Shown: positions 19,145 to 33,308 of the stretch, piece by piece
Numbering within the stretch: position 1 is the stretch's first letter
How the letters are laid out: each line of letters opens with the position of its first letter
Assembly: GCA_036172665.1 (NCBI GenBank)
Contig: CM069871.1
Coordinates: forward strand, 62,742,713 to 62,806,712
Length of the DNA: 64,000 nucleotides
Origin: Prosopocoilus inquinatus
Taxonomy: Eukaryota > Arthropoda > Insecta > Coleoptera > Lucanidae
Direction of reading: 5' to 3'
Notes under the pieces: model-generated
Databases searched by the model: none
Seen by the model: the letters and a program-made list of their open reading frames with translations, nothing else
Told to the model about the DNA's origin: nothing
Program-made: the position numbers and the translations under genes

Positions 19145-21799
19145 TTGGAGTTAGGAAGATGTGGTTTTCACTGCTGCGTGTCATTCGACCAGCTGCATAA
19201 TACAGATGCAGTTTCGACCTTCACACTCGATTGGAAAAGAAGTTTTCGCTTTGGAAAAATTGCTGTTTGTGGGGGAATTAAACGTTTCCATCTCAGGAGA
19301 ATGACGTCCTCCACTGGTCATCCAACGGAGAAAACAGCATCGTTCCATCTCTCTCCGTCTCTGAGTAATCGCGATTTTTCTGAAAAAAATTGGCGGAGGC
19401 GCCGGGTATGAAATTAAACAAGCAATATCTCCGGAACGGTTGGAGTTAGGAAGATGCGGTTTTCACTGCTGCGTAGGATTCGGCCAGCTGCATAATACAG
19501 ATGCAGTTTCGACCTTCACACTCGATTGGAAAAGAAGTTTTCGCTTTGGAAAAATTGCTGTTTGTGGGGGAATTAAACGTTTCCCTCTCAGGGGAATGAC
19601 GTTCTCCACTGGTCATCCAACGGAGGAAACAGCATCGTTCCATCTCTCTCCGTCTCTGAGTAATCGCGATTTTTCTGAAAAAGATTGGCGGAGGCGCCGG
19701 GTATGAATTTAAACAAGCAATATCTCCGGAACGGTTGGAGTTAGGAAGATGCGGTTTTCACTGCTGCGTAGCATTCGGCCAGCTGCATAATACAGATGCA
19801 GTTTCGACCTTCACACTCGATTGGAAAAGAAGTTTTCGCTTTGGAAAAATTGCTGTTTGTGGAGGAATTAAACGTTTCCCTCTCAGGGGAATGACGTTCT
19901 CCACTGGTCATCCAACGGAGAAAACAGCATCGTTCCATCTCTCTCCGTCTCTGAGTAATCGCGATTTTTCTGAAAAAAATTGGCGGAGGCGCCGGGTATG
20001 AAATTAAATAAGCAATATCTCCGGAACGGTTGGAGTTAGGAAGATGCGGTTTTCACTGCTGCGTAGCATTCGGCCAGCTGCATAATACAGATGCAGTTTC
20101 GACCTTCACACTCGATTGGAAAGGAAGTTTTCGCTTTGGAAAAATTGCTGTTTGTGGGGGAATTAAACGTTTCCCTCTCAGGGGAATGACGTTCTCCACT
20201 GGTCATCCAACGGAGAAAACAGCATCGTTCCATCTCTCTCCGTCTCTGAGTAATCGCGATTTTTCTGAAAAAAATTGGCGGAGGCGCCGGGTATGAAATT
20301 AAACAAGCAATATCTCCGGAACGGTTGGAGTTAGGAAGATGCGGTTTTCACTGCTGCGTAGCATTCGGCCAGCTGCATAATACAGATGCAGTTTCGACCT
20401 TCACACTCGATTGGAAAAGAAGTTTTCGCTTTTGAAAAATTGCTGTTTGTGGGGGAATTAAACGTTTCCCTCTCAGGAGAATGACGTTCTCCACTGGTCA
20501 TCCAACGGAGAAAACAGCATCGTTCCATCTCTCTCCGTCTCTGAGTAATCGCGATTTTTCTGAAAAAAATTGGCGGAGGCGCCGGGTATGAAATTAAACA
20601 AGCAATATCTCCGGAACGGTTGGAGTTAGGAAGATGCGGTTTTCACTGCTGCGTAGCATTCGGCCAGCTGCATAATACAGATGCAGTTTCGACCTTCACA
20701 CTCGATTGGAAAAGAAGTTTTCGCTTTGGAAAAATTGCTGTTTGTGGGGGAATTAAACGTTTCCCTCTCAGGAGAATGACGTTCTCCACTGGTCATCCAG
20801 CGGAGAAAACAGCATCGTTCCATCTCTCTCCGTCTCTGAGTAATCGCGATTTTTCTGAAAAAAATTGGCGGAGGCGCCGGGTATGAAATTAAACAAGCAA
20901 TATCTCCGGAACGGTTGGAGTTAGGAAGATGCGGTTTTCACTGCTGCGTAGCATTCGGCCAGCTGCATAATACAGATGCAGTTTCGACCTTCACACTCGA
21001 TAGGAAAAGAAGTTTTCGCTTTGGAAAAATTGCTGTTTGTGGGGGAATTAAACGTTTCCCTCTCAGGGGAATGACGTTCTCCACTGGTCATCCAACGGAG
21101 GAAACAGCATCGTTCTATCTCTCTCCGTCTCTGAGTAATAGCGATTTTTCTGAAAGAAATTGGCGGAGGCGCCGGGTATGAATTTAAACAAGCATTATCT
21201 CCGGAACGGTTGGAGTTAGGAAGACGCGGTTTTCACTGCTGCGTAGCATTCGGCAAGCTGCATAATACAGATGCAGTTTCGACCTTCACACTCGATTGGA
21301 AAAGAAGTTTTCGCTTTGGAAAAATTGCTGTTTGTGGGGGAATTAAACGTTTCCCTCTCAGGGGAATGACGTTCTCCACTGGTCATCCAACGGAGGAAAC
21401 AGCATCGTTCCATCTCTCTCCGTCTCTGAGTAATCGCGATTTTTCTGAAAGAAATTGGCGGAGGCGCCGGGTATGAAATTAAACAAGCAATATCTCCGGA
21501 ACGGTTGGAGTTAGGAAGATGCGGTTTTCACTGCTGCGTAGCATTCGGCCAGCTGCATAATACAGATGCAGTTTCGACCTTCACACTCGATTGGAAAAGA
21601 AGTTTTCGCTTTGGAAAAATTGCTGTTTGTTGGGGAATTAAACGTTTCCCTCTCAGGGGAATGACGTTCTCCACTGGTCATCCAACGGAGGAAACAGCAT
21701 CGTTCTATCTCTCTCCGTCTCTGAGTAATAGCGATTTTTCTGAAAGAAATTGGCGGAGGCGCCGGGTATGAATTTAAACAAGCATTATCTCCGGAACGG

Positions 21800-22979
21800 T
21801 TGGAGTTAGGAAGACGCGGTTTTCACTGCTGCGTAGCATTCGGCCAGCTGCATAATACAGATGCAGTTTCGACCTTCACACTCGATTGGAAAAGAAGTTT
21901 TCGCTTTGGAAAAATTGCTGTTTGTGGGGGAATTAAACGTTTCCCTCTCAGGGGAATGACGTTCTCCACTGGTCATCCAACGGAGAAAACAGCATCGTTC
22001 CATCTCTCTCCGTCTCTGAGTAATCGCGATTTTTCTGAAAGAAATTGGCGGAGGCGCCGGGTATGAATTTAAACAAGCATTATCTCCGAAACGGTTGGAG
22101 TTAGGAAGATGCGGTTTTCACTGCTGCGTAGCATTCGGCCAGCTGCATAATACAGATGCAGTTTCGACCTTCACACTCGATTGGAAAAGAAGTTTTCGCT
22201 TTGGAAAAATTGCTGTTTGTGGGGGAATTAAACGTTTCCCTCTCAGGGGAATGACGTTCTCCACTGGTCATCCAACGGAGAAAACAGCATCGTTCCATCT
22301 CTCTCCGTCTCTGAGTAATCGCGATTTTTCTGAAAGAAATTGGCGGAGGCGCCGGGTATGAATTTAAACAAGCATTATCTCCGAAACGGTTGGAGTTAGG
22401 AAGATGCGGTTTTCACTGCTGCGTAGCATTCGGCCAGCTGCATAATACAGATGCAGTTTCGACCTTCACACTCGATTGGAAAAGAAGTTTTCGCTTTGGA
22501 AAAATTGCTGTTTGTGGGGGAATTAAACGTTTCCCTCTCAGGGGAATGACGTTCTCCACTGGTCATCCAACGGAGAAAACAGCATCGTTCCATCTCTCTC
22601 CGTCTCTGAGTAATCGCGATTTTTCTGAAAGAAATTGGCGGAGGCGCCGGGTATGAATTTAAACAAGCATTATCTCCGAAACGGTTGGAGTTAGGAAGAT
22701 GCGGTTTTCACTGCTGCGTAGCATTCGGCCAGCTGCATAATACAGATGCAGTTTCGACCTTCACACTCGATTGGAAAAGAAGTTTTCGCTTTGGAAAAAT
22801 TGCTGTTTGTGGGGGAATTAAACGTTTCCCTCTCAGGGGAATGACGTTCTCCACTGGTCATCCAACGGAGAAAACAGCATCGTTCCATCTCTCTCCGTCT
22901 CTGAGTAATCGCGATTTTTCTGAAAGAAATTGGCGGAGGCGCCGGGTATGAATTTAAACAAGCATTATCTCCGGAACGG
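21800..22979 (+). repeat. Locally homogenised run of four monomers
   Basis: Monomers at 22095 and 22390 read as identical over 295 bp. The one at 22685 differs only in its last bases (ctccggaacgg instead of ctccgaaacgg), and 21800 differs by gacgcgg. The rare ctccgaaacgg ending occurs three times in succession here, at the ends of 21800, 22095 and 22390; elsewhere it is seen only singly (before 12950, 61928 and 63698). This is the most uniform stretch in the window. Confidence 0.85.
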
Positions 22980-24454
22980 TTGGAGTTAGGAAGATGCGGT
23001 TTTCACTGCTGCGTAGCATTCGGCCAGCTGCATAATACAGATGCAGTTTCGACCTTCACACTCGATTGGAAAAGAAGTTTTCGCTTTGGAAAAATTGCTG
23101 TTTGTGGGGGAATTAAACGTTTCCCTCTCAGGGGAATGACGTTCTCCACTGGTCATCCAACGGAGGAAACAGCATCGTTCCATCTCTCTCCGTCTCTGAG
23201 TAATAGCGATTTTTCTGAAAAAAATTGGCGGAGGAGCCGGGTATGAAATTAAACAAGCAATATCTCCGGAACGGTTGGAGTTAGGAAGATGCGGTTTTCA
23301 CTGCTGCGTAGCATTCGGCCAGCTGCATAATACAGATGCAGTTTCGACCTTCACACTCGATTGGAAAAGAAGTTTTCGCTTTGGAAAAATTGCTGTTTGT
23401 GGGGGAATTAAACGTTTCCCTCTCAGGGGAATGACGTTCTCCACTGGTCATCCAACGGAGGAAACAGCATCGTTCCATCTCTCTCCGTCTCTGAGGAATA
23501 GCGATTTTTCTGAAAGAAATTGGCGGAGGCGCCGGGTATGAATTTAAACAAGCATTATCTCCGGAACGGTTGGAGTTAGGAAGACGCGGTTTTCACTGCT
23601 GCGTAGCATTCGACGAGCTGCATAATACAGATGCAGTTTCGACCTTCACACTCGATTGGAAAAGAAGTTTTCGCTTTGGAAAAATTGCTGTTTGTGGGGA
23701 AATTAAACGTTTCCCTCTCAGGGGAATGACGTTCTCCACTGGTCATCCAACGGAGAAAACAGCATCGTTCCATCTCTCTCCGTCTCTGAGTAATCGCGAT
23801 TTTTCTGAAAAAAATTGGCGGAGGCGCCGGGTATGAAATTAAACAAGCAATATCTCCGGAACGGTTGGAGTTGGGAAGATGCGGTTTTCACTGCTGCGTA
23901 GCATTCGGCCAGCTGCATAATACAGATGCAGTTTCGACCTTCACACTCGATTGGAAAAGAAGTTTTCGCTTTGGAAAAATTGCTGTTTGTGGGGGAATTA
24001 AACGTTTCCCTCTCAGGGGAATGACGTTCTCCACTGGTCATCCAACGGAGAAAACAGCATCGTTTCATCTCTCTCCGTCTCTGAGTAATCGCGATTTTTC
24101 TGAAAAAAATTGGCGGAGGCGCCGGGTATGAATTTAAACAAGCAATATCTCCGGAACGGTTGGAATTAGGAAGATGCGGTTTTCACTGCTGCGTAGCATT
24201 CGGCCAGCTGCATAATACAGATGCAGTTTCGACCTTCACACTCGATTGGAAAAGAAGTTTTCGCTTTGGAAAAATTGCTGTTTGTGGGGGAATTAAACGT
24301 TTCCCTCTCAGGAGAATGACGTTCTCCACTGGTCATCCAACGGAGAAAACAGCATCGTTTCATCTCTCTCCGTCTCTGAGTAATCGCGATTTTTCTGAAA
24401 AAAATTGGCGGAGGCGCCGGGTATGAATTTAAACAAGCAATATCTCCGGAACGG

Positions 24455-24749
24455 TTGGAGTTAGGAAGATGCGGTTTTCACTGCTGCGTAGCATTCGGCC
24501 AGCTGCATAATACAGATGTAGTTTCGACCTTCACACTCGATTGGAAAAGAAGTTCTCGCTTTGGAAAAATTGCTGTTTGTGGGAGAATTAAACCTTTTCC
24601 TCTCAGGGGAATGACGTTCTCCACTGGTCATCCAACGGAGAAAACAGCATGGTTCTATCTCTCTCCGTCTCTGGGTAATCGTGAGTTTTCTGAAAAAGAT
24701 TGGCGGAGTCGCCTGGTATGAATTTAAACAAGCAATATCTCCGGAACGG
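24455..24749 (+). repeat. Divergent monomer subtype (3 copies)
   Basis: The right half carries several linked changes: aaaccttttcctc, agcatggttctatc, ctgggtaatcgtgag and gaaaaagattgg. Copies start at 24455, 27702 and 39429. The last two are duplicates of each other (offset 11,727 bp) and share ggcaagctg. The copy at 24455 has further private changes, including gatgtag, ggagtcgcctgg and gtgggagaatt. It is one of the most divergent ordinary monomers in the window. Confidence 0.88.
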
Positions 24750-25339
24750 TTGGAGTTGGGAAGATGCGGTTTTCACTGCTGCGTAGCATTCGGCCAGCTG
24801 CATAATACAGATGCAGTTTCGACCTTCACACTCGATTGGAAAAGAAGTTTTCGCTTTGGAAAAATTGCTGTTTGTGGGGGAATTAAACGTTTCCCTCTCA
24901 GGGGAATGACGTTCTCCACTGGTCATCCAACGGAGGAAACAGCATCGTTCCATCTCTCTCCGTCTCTGAGTAATCGCGATTTTTCTGAAAAAAATTGGCG
25001 GAGGCGCCGGGTATGAAATTAAACAAGCAATATCTCCGGAACGGTTGGAGTTAGGAAGATGCGGTTTTCACTGCTGCGTAGCATTCGGCCAGCTGCATAA
25101 TACAGATGCAGTTTCGACCTTCACACTCGATTGGAAAGGAAGTTTTCGAGTTGGAAAAATTGCTGTTTGTGGGGGAATTAAACGTTTCCCTCTCAGGGGA
25201 ATGACGTTCTCCACTGGTCATCCAACGGAGGAAACAGCATCGTTCCATCTCTCTCCGTCTCTGAGTAATAGCGATTTTTCTGAAAGAAATTGGCGGAGGC
25301 GCCGGGTATGAATTTAAACAAGCATTATCTCCGGAACGG

Positions 25340-25635
25340 TTGGAGTTAGGAAGACGCGGTTTTCACTGCTGCGTAGCATTCGGCCAGCTGCATAATACAG
25401 ATGCAGTTTCGACCTTCACACTCGATAGGAAAAGAAGTTTTCGCTTTGGATAAATTGCTGTTTGTGGGGGAATTAAACGTTTCCCTCTCAGGAGAATGAC
25501 GTTCTCCACTGGTCATCCCAACGGAGGAAACAGCATCGTTCCATCTCTCTCCGTCTCTGAGTAATAGCGATTTTTCTGAAAGAAATTGGCGGAGGCGCCG
25601 GGTATGAATTTAAACAAGCAATATCTCCGGAACGG
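25340..25635 (+). repeat. 296-bp mosaic monomer with inserted C
   Basis: The extra base is in ggtcatcccaacgg (about 25515). The monomer also combines gacgcgg, gatagg, ggataaattg and caggagaatg with a ggaggaaac / taatagcg right end. Its left part therefore resembles 60822 and its right part resembles ordinary monomers such as 25045. Confidence 0.85.
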
Positions 25636-26225
25636 TTGGAGTTAGGAAGATGCGGTTTTCACTGCTGCGTAGCATTCGGCCAGCTGCATGATACGGATGC
25701 AGTTTCGACCTTCACACTCGATTGGAAAAGAAGTTTTCGCTTTGGAAAAATTGCTGTTTGTGGGGGAATTAAACGTTTCCCTCTCAGGGGAATGACGTTC
25801 TCCACTGGTCATCCAACGGAGGAAACAGCATCGTTCCATCTCTCTCCGTCTCTGAGTAATAGCGATTTTTCTGAAAGAAATTGGCGGAGGCGCCGGGTAT
25901 GAATTTAAACAAGCAATATCTCCGGAACGGTTGGAGTTAGGAAGATGCGGTTTTCACTGCTGCGTAGCATTCGGCCAGCTGCATGATACGGATGCAGTTT
26001 CGACCTTCACACTCGATTGGAAAAGAAGTTTTCGCTTTGGAAAAATTGCTGTTTGTGGGGGAATTAAACGTTTCCCTCTCAGGGGAATGACGTTCTCCAC
26101 TGGTCATCCAACGGAGAAAACAGCATCGTTCTATCTCTCTCCGTCTCTGAGTAATCGCGATTTTTCTGAAAGAAATTGGCGGAGGCGCCGGGTATGAATT
26201 TAAACAAGCATTATCTCCGGAACGG

Positions 26226-29200
26226 TTGGAGTTAGGAAGACGCGGTTTTCACTGCTGCGTAGCATTCGGCCAGCTGCATAATACAGATGCAGTTTCGACC
26301 TTCACACTCGATTGGAAAAGAAGTTTTCGCTTTGGAAAACTTGCTGTTTGTGGGGTAATTAAACGTTTCCCTCTCAGGGGAATGACGTTCTCCACTGGTC
26401 ATCCAACGGAGGAAACAGCATCGTTCCATCTCTCTCCGTCTCTGAGTAATCGCGATTTTTCTGAAAAAAATTGGCGGAGGCGCCGGGTATGAAATTAAAC
26501 AAGCATTATCTCCGGAACGGTTGGAGTTAGGAAGATGCGGTTTTCAATGCTGCGTAGCATTCGGCCAGCTGCATAATACAGATGCAGTTTCGACCTTCAC
26601 ATTCGATTGGAAAAGAAGTTTTCGCTTTGGAAAAATTGCTGTTTGTGGGGGAATTAAACGTTTCCCTCTCAGGGGAATGACGTTCTCCACTGGTCATCCA
26701 ACGGAGGAAACAGCATCGTTCCATCTCTCTCCGTCTCTGAGTAATCGCTATTTTTCTGAAAAAAATTGGCGGAGGCGCCGGGTATGAAATTAAACAAGCA
26801 ATATCTTCGGAACGGTTGGAGTTAGGAAGATGCGGTTTTCACTGCTGCGTAGCATTCGGCCAGCTGCATAATACAGATGCAGTTTCGACCTTCACACTCG
26901 ATTGGAAAAGAAGTTTTCGCTTTGGAAAAATTGCTGTTTGTGGGGGAATTAAACGTTTCCCTCTCAGGGGAATGACGTTCTCCACTGGTCATCCAACGGA
27001 GGAAACAGCATCGTTCCATCTCTCTCCGTCTCTGAGTAATAGCGATTTTTCTGAAAGAAATTGGCGGAGGCGCCGGGTATGAATTTAAACAAGCATTATC
27101 TCCGGAACGGTTGGAGTTAGGAAGATGCGGTTTTCACTGCTGCGTAGCATTCGGCCAGCTGCATAATACAGATGCAGTTTCGACCTTCACACTCGATTGG
27201 AAAAGAAGTTTTCGCTTTGGAAAAATTGCTGTTTGTGGGGGAATTAAACGTTTCCCTCTCACGGGAATGACGTTCTCCACTGGTCATCCAACGGAGAAAA
27301 CAGCATCGTTCTATCTCTCTCCGTCTCTGAGTAATCGCGATTTTTCTGAAAGAAATTTGCGGAGGCGCCGGGTATGAATTTAAACAAGCATTATCTCCGG
27401 AACGGTTGGAGTTAGGAAGACGCGGTTTTCACTGCTGCGTAGCATTCGGCCAGCTGCATAATACAGATGCAGTTTCGACCTTCACACTCGATTGGAAAAG
27501 AAGTTTTCGCTTTGGAATAATTGCTGTTTGTGGAGGAATTAAACGTTTCCCTCTCAGGAGAATGACGTTTTTCCACTGGTCATCCAGCGGAGAAAACAGC
27601 ATCGTTCCATCTCTCTCCGTCTCTGAGTTATCCCGATTTTTCTGAAGGAAATTGGCGGAGGCGCCGGGTATGAATTTAAACAAGCATTATCTCCGGAACG
27701 GTTGGAGTTAGGAAGATGCGGTTTTCACTGCTGCGTAGCATTCGGCAAGCTGCATAATACAGATGCAGTTTCGACCTTCACACTCGATTGGAAAAGAAGT
27801 TTTCGCTTTGGAAAAATTGCTGTTTGTGGGGGAATTAAACCTTTTCCTCTCAGGGGAATGACGTTCTCCACTGGTCATCCAACGGAGAAAACAGCATGGT
27901 TCTATCTCTCTCCGTCTCTGGGTAATCGTGAGTTTTCTGAAAAAGATTGGCGGAGGCGCCGGGTATGAATTTAAACAAGCATTATCTCCGGAACGGTTGG
28001 AGTTAGGAAGACGCGGTTTTCACTGCTGCGTAGCATTCGGCCAGCTGCATAATACAGATGCAGTTTCGACCTTCACACTCGATTGGAAAAGAAGTTTTCG
28101 CTTTGGAAAAATTGCTGTTTGTGGAGGAATTAAACGTTTCCCTCTCAGGGGAATGACGTTCTCCACTGGTCATCCAACGGAGGAAACAGCATCGTTCCAT
28201 CTCTCTCCGTCTCTGAGTAATCGCGATTTTTCTGAAAAAAATTGGCGGAGGCGCCGGGTATGAAATTAAACAAGCAATATCTCCGGAACGGTTGGAGTTA
28301 GGAAGATGCGGTTTTCACTGCTGCGTAGCATTCGGCCAGCTGCATAATACAGATGCAGTTTCGACCTTCACACTCGATTGGAAAGGAAGTTTTCGCTTTG
28401 GAAAAATTGCTGTTTGTGGGGGAATTAAACGTTTCCCTCTCAGGGGAATGACGTTCTCCACTGGTCATCCAACGGAGGAAACAGCATCGTTCCATCTCTC
28501 TCCGTCTCTGAGTAATCGCGATTTTTCTGAAAAAAATTGGCGGAGGCGCCGGGTATGAAATTAAACAAGCAATATCTCCGGAACGGTTGGAGTTAGGAAG
28601 ATGCGGTTTTCACTGCTGCGTAGCATTCGGCCAGCTGCATAATACAGATGCAGTTTCGACCTTCACACTCGATTGGAAAAGAAGTTTTCGCTTTGGAAAA
28701 ATTGCTGTTTGTGGGGGAATTAAACGTTTCCCTCTCAGGGGAATGACGTTCTCCACTGGTCATCCAACGGAGGAAACAGCATCGTTCCATCTCTCTCCGT
28801 CTCTGAGTAATCGCGATTTTTCTGAAAAAAATTGGCGGAGGCGCCGGGTATGAATTTAAACAAGCATTATCTCCGGAACGGTTGGAGTTAGGAAGACGCG
28901 GTTTTCACTGCTGCGTAGCATTCGGCGAGCTGCATAATACAGATGCAGTTTCGACCTTCACACTCGATTGGAAAAGAAGTTTTCGCTTTGGAAAAATTGC
29001 TGTTTGTGGGGGAATTAAACGTTTCCCTCTCAGGGGAATGACGTTCTCCACTGGTCATCCAACGGAGAAAACAGCATCGTTCCATCTCTCTCCGTCTCTG
29101 AGTAATCGCGATTTTTCTGAAAAAAATTGGCGGAGGCGCCGGGTATGAAATTAAACAAGCAATATCTCCGGAACGGTTGGAGTTAGGAAGATGCGGTTTT

Positions 29201-32200
29201 CACTGCTGCGTAGCATTCGGCCAGCTGCATAATACAGATGCAGTTTCGACCTTCACACTCGATTGGAAAAGAAGTTTTCGCTTTGGAAAAATTGCTGTTT
29301 GTGGGGGAATTAAACGTTTCCCTCTCAGGGGAATGACGTTCTCCACTGGTCATCCAACGGAGGAAACAGCATCGTTCCATCTCTCTCCGTCTCTGAGTAA
29401 TCGCGATTTTTCTGAAAAAAATTGGCGGAGGCGCCGGGTATGAAATTAAACAAGCAATTTCTCCGGAACGGTTGGAGTTAGGAAGATGCGGTTTTCACTG
29501 CTGCGTAGCATTCGGCCAGCTGCATAATACAGATGCAGTTTCGACCTTCACACTCGATTGGAAAAGAAGTTTTCGCTTTGGAAAAATTGCTGTTTGTGGG
29601 GGAATTAAACGTTTCCCTCTCAGGGGAATGACGTTCTCCACTGGTCATCCAACGTAGGAAACAGCATCGTTCCATCTCTCTCCGTCTCTGAGTAATAGCG
29701 ATTTTTCTGAAAGAAATTGGCGGAGGCGCCGGGTATGAATTTAAACAAGCATTATCTCCGGAACGGTTGAAGTTAGGAAGATGCGGTTTTCACTGCTGCG
29801 TAGCATTCGGCCAGCTGCTTAATACAGATGCAGTTTCGACCTTCACACTCGATTGGAAAAGAAGTTTTCGCTTTGGAAAAATTGCTGTTTGTGGGGGAAT
29901 TAAACGTTTCCCTCTCAGGAGAATGACGTTCTCCACTGGTCATCCAACGGAGGAAACAGCATCGTTCCATCTCTCTCCGTCTCTGAGTAATCGCGATTTT
30001 TCTGAAAAAAATTGGCGGAGGCGCCGGGTATGAAATTAAACAAGCAATATCTCCGGAACGGTTGGAGTTAGGAAGATGCGGTTTTCACTGCTGCGTAGCA
30101 TTCGGCCAGCTGCATAATACAGATGCAGTTTCGACCTTCACACTCGATTGGAAAAGAAGTTTTCGCTTTGGAAAAATTGCTGTTTGTGGGGGAATTAAAC
30201 GTTTCCCTCTCAGGGGAATGACGTTCTCCACTGGTCATCCAACGGAGGAAACAGCATCGTTCCATCTCTCTCCGTCTCTGAGTAATAGCGATTTTTCTGA
30301 AAGAAATTGGCGGAGGCGCCGGGTATGAATTTAAACAAGCATTATCTCCGGAACGGTTGGAGTTAGGAAGACGCGGTTTTCACTGCTGCGTAGCATTCGG
30401 CGAGCTGCATAATACAGATGCAGTTTCGACCTTCACACTCGATTGGAAAAGAAGTTTTCGCTTTGGAAAAATTGCTGTTTGTAGGGGAATTAAACGTTTC
30501 CCTCTCAGGGGAATGACGTTCTCCACTGGTCATCCAACGGAGAAAACAGCATCGTTCCATCTCTCTCCGTCTCTGAGTAATCGCGATTTTTCTGAAAAAA
30601 ATTGGCGGAGGCGCCGGGTATGAATTTAAACAAGCAATATCTCCGGAACGGTTGGAGTTAGGAAGATGCGGTTTTCACTGCTGCGTAGCATTCGGCCAGC
30701 TGCATAATACAGATGCAGTTTCGACCTTCACACTCGATTGGAAAAGAAGTTTTCGCTTTGGAAAAGTTGCTGTTTGTGGGGGAATTAAACGTTTCCCTCT
30801 CAGGGGAATGACGTTCTCCACTGGTCATCCAACGGAGAAAACAGCATCGTTTCATCTCTCTCCGTCTCTGAGTAATCGCGATTTTTCTGAAAAAAATTGG
30901 CGGAGGCGCCGGGTATGAATTTAAACAAGCAATATCTCCGGAACGGTTGGAGTTAGGAAGATGAGGTTTTCACTGCTGCGTAGCATTCGGCCAGCTGCAT
31001 AATACAGATGCAGTTTCGACCTTCACACTCGATTGGAAAAGAAGTTTTCGCTTTGGAAAAATTGCTGTTTGTGGAGGAATTAAACGTTTCCCTCTCAGGA
31101 GAATGACGTTTTTCCACTGGTCATCCAGCGGAGAAAACAGCATCGTTCCATCTCTCTCCGTCTCTGAGTTATCCCGATTTTTCTGAAGGAAATTGGCGGA
31201 GGCGCCGGGTATGAATTTAAACAAGCATTATCTCCGGAACGGTTGGAGTTAGGAAGATGTGGTTTTCACTGCTGCGTGTCATTCGACCAGCTGCATAATA
31301 CAGATGCAGTTTCGACCTTCACACTCGATTGGAAAAGAAGTTTTCGCTTTGGAAAAATTGCTGTTTGTGGGGGAATTAAACGTTTCCCTCTCAGGGGAAT
31401 GACGTTCTCCACTGGTCATCCAACGGAGAAAACAGCATCGTTCTATCTCTCTCCGTCTCTGAGTAATAGCGATTTTTCTGAAAGAAATTGGCGGAGGCGC
31501 CGGGTATGAATTTAAACAAGCATTATCTCCGGAACGGTTGGAGTTAGGAAGACGCGGTTTTCACTGCTGCGTAGCATTCGGCTAGCTGCATAATACAGAT
31601 GCAGTTTCGACCTTCACACTCGATTGGAAAAGAAGTTTTCGCTTTGGAAAAATTGCTGTTTGTGGGGGAATTAGACGTTTCCCTCTCAGGGGAATGACGT
31701 TCTCCACTGGTCATCCAACGGAGAAAACAGCATCGTTCCATCTCTCTCCGTCTCTGAGTAATCGCGATTTTTCTGAAAGAAATTGGCGGAGGCGCCGGGT
31801 ATGAATTTAAACAAGCATTATCTCCGGAACGGTTGGAGTTAGGAAGATGCGGTTTTCACTGCTGCGTAGCATTCGGCCAGCTGCATAATACAGATGCAGT
31901 TTCGACCTTCACACTCGATTGGAAAAGAAGTTTTCGCTTTGGAAAAATTGCTGTTTGTGGGGGAATTAAGCGTTTCCCTCTCAGGGGAATGACGTTCTCC
32001 ACTGGTCATCCAACGGAGAAAACAGCATCGTTCCATCTCTCTCCGTCTCTGAGTAATCGCGATTTTTCTGAAAGAAATTGGCGGAGGCGCCGGGTATGAA
32101 TTTAAACAAGCATTATCTCCGGAACGGTTGGAGTTAGGAAGATGCGGTTTTCACTGCTCCGTAGCATTCGGCCAGCTGCATAATACAGATGCAGTTTCGA

Positions 32201-33308
32201 CCTTCACACTCGATTGGAAAAGAAGTTTTCGCTTTGGAAAAATTGCTGTTTGTGGGGGAATTAAACGTTTCCCTCTCAGGGGAATGACGTTCTCCACTGG
32301 TCATCCAACGGAGGAAACAGCATCGTTCCATCTCTCTCCGTCTCTGAGTAATCGCGATTTTTCTGAAAAAAATTGGCGGAGGCGCCGGGTATGAAATTAA
32401 ACAAGCAATATCTCCGGAACGGTTGGAGTTAGGAAGATGCGGTTTTCACTGCTGCGTAGCATTCGGCCAGCTGCATAATACAGATGCAGTTTCGACCTTC
32501 ACACTCGATTGGAAAAGAAGTTTTCGCTTTGGAAAAATTGCTGTTTGTGGGGGAATTAAACATTTCCCTCTCAGGGGAATGACGTTCTCCACTGGTCATC
32601 CAACGGAGGAAACAGCATCGTTCCATCTCTCTCCGTCTCTGAGTAATCGCGATTTTTCTGAAAAAAATTGGCGGAGGCGCCGGGTATGAAATTAAACAAG
32701 CAATATCTCAGGAACGGTTGGAGTTAGGAAGATGCGGTTTTCACTGCTGCGTAGCATTCGGCCAGCTGCATAATACAGATGCAGTTTCGACCTTCACACT
32801 CGATTGGAAAGGAAGTTTTCGCTTTGGAAAAATTGCTGTTTGTGGGGGAATTAAACGTTTCCCTCTCAGGGGAATGACGTTCTCCACTGGTCATCCAACG
32901 GAGAAAACAGCATCGTTCCATCTCTCTCCGTCTCTGAGTAATCGCGATTTTTCTGAAAAAAATTGGCGGAGGCGCCGGGTATGAAATTAAACAAGCAATA
33001 TCTCCGGAACGGTTGGAGTTAGGAAGATGTGGTTTTCACTGCTGCGTAGCATTCGGCCAGCTGCATAATACAGATGCAGTTTCGAAATTCACACTCGATT
33101 GGAAAAGAAGTTTTCGTATTGGGGAAATTGCTGTTTGTGGGGGGAATTAAACGTTTCCATCTCAGGAGAATGACGTCCTCCACTGGTCATCCAACGGAGA
33201 AAACAGCATCGTTCCATCTCTCTCCGTCTCTGAGTAATCGCGATTTTTCTGAAAAAAATTGGCGGAGGCGCCGGGTATGAAATTAAACAAGCAATTTCTC
33301 CGGAACGG
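26226..33308 (+). repeat. Segmental duplication, copy A (partner near 37953-44150)
   Basis: Rare variants appear in the same order in both copies: tttcaatgctg with cacattcgattgg and cgctattttt (26521 and 38248), ctcacggga with gaaatttgcgg (27111 and 38838), the 296-bp variant (27406 and 39133), the divergent subtype (27702 and 39429), gtaggggaatt (30357 and 41494), aaaagttgctg with gtttcatc (30652 and 41789), ggctagctg with attagacg (31538 and 42675), tgctccgtag (32128 and 43265), and the cgaaattcac subtype (33013 and 43855). The offset steps from 11,727 to 11,137 to 10,842 bp, so copy A has three more monomers than copy B. Confidence 0.85.
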
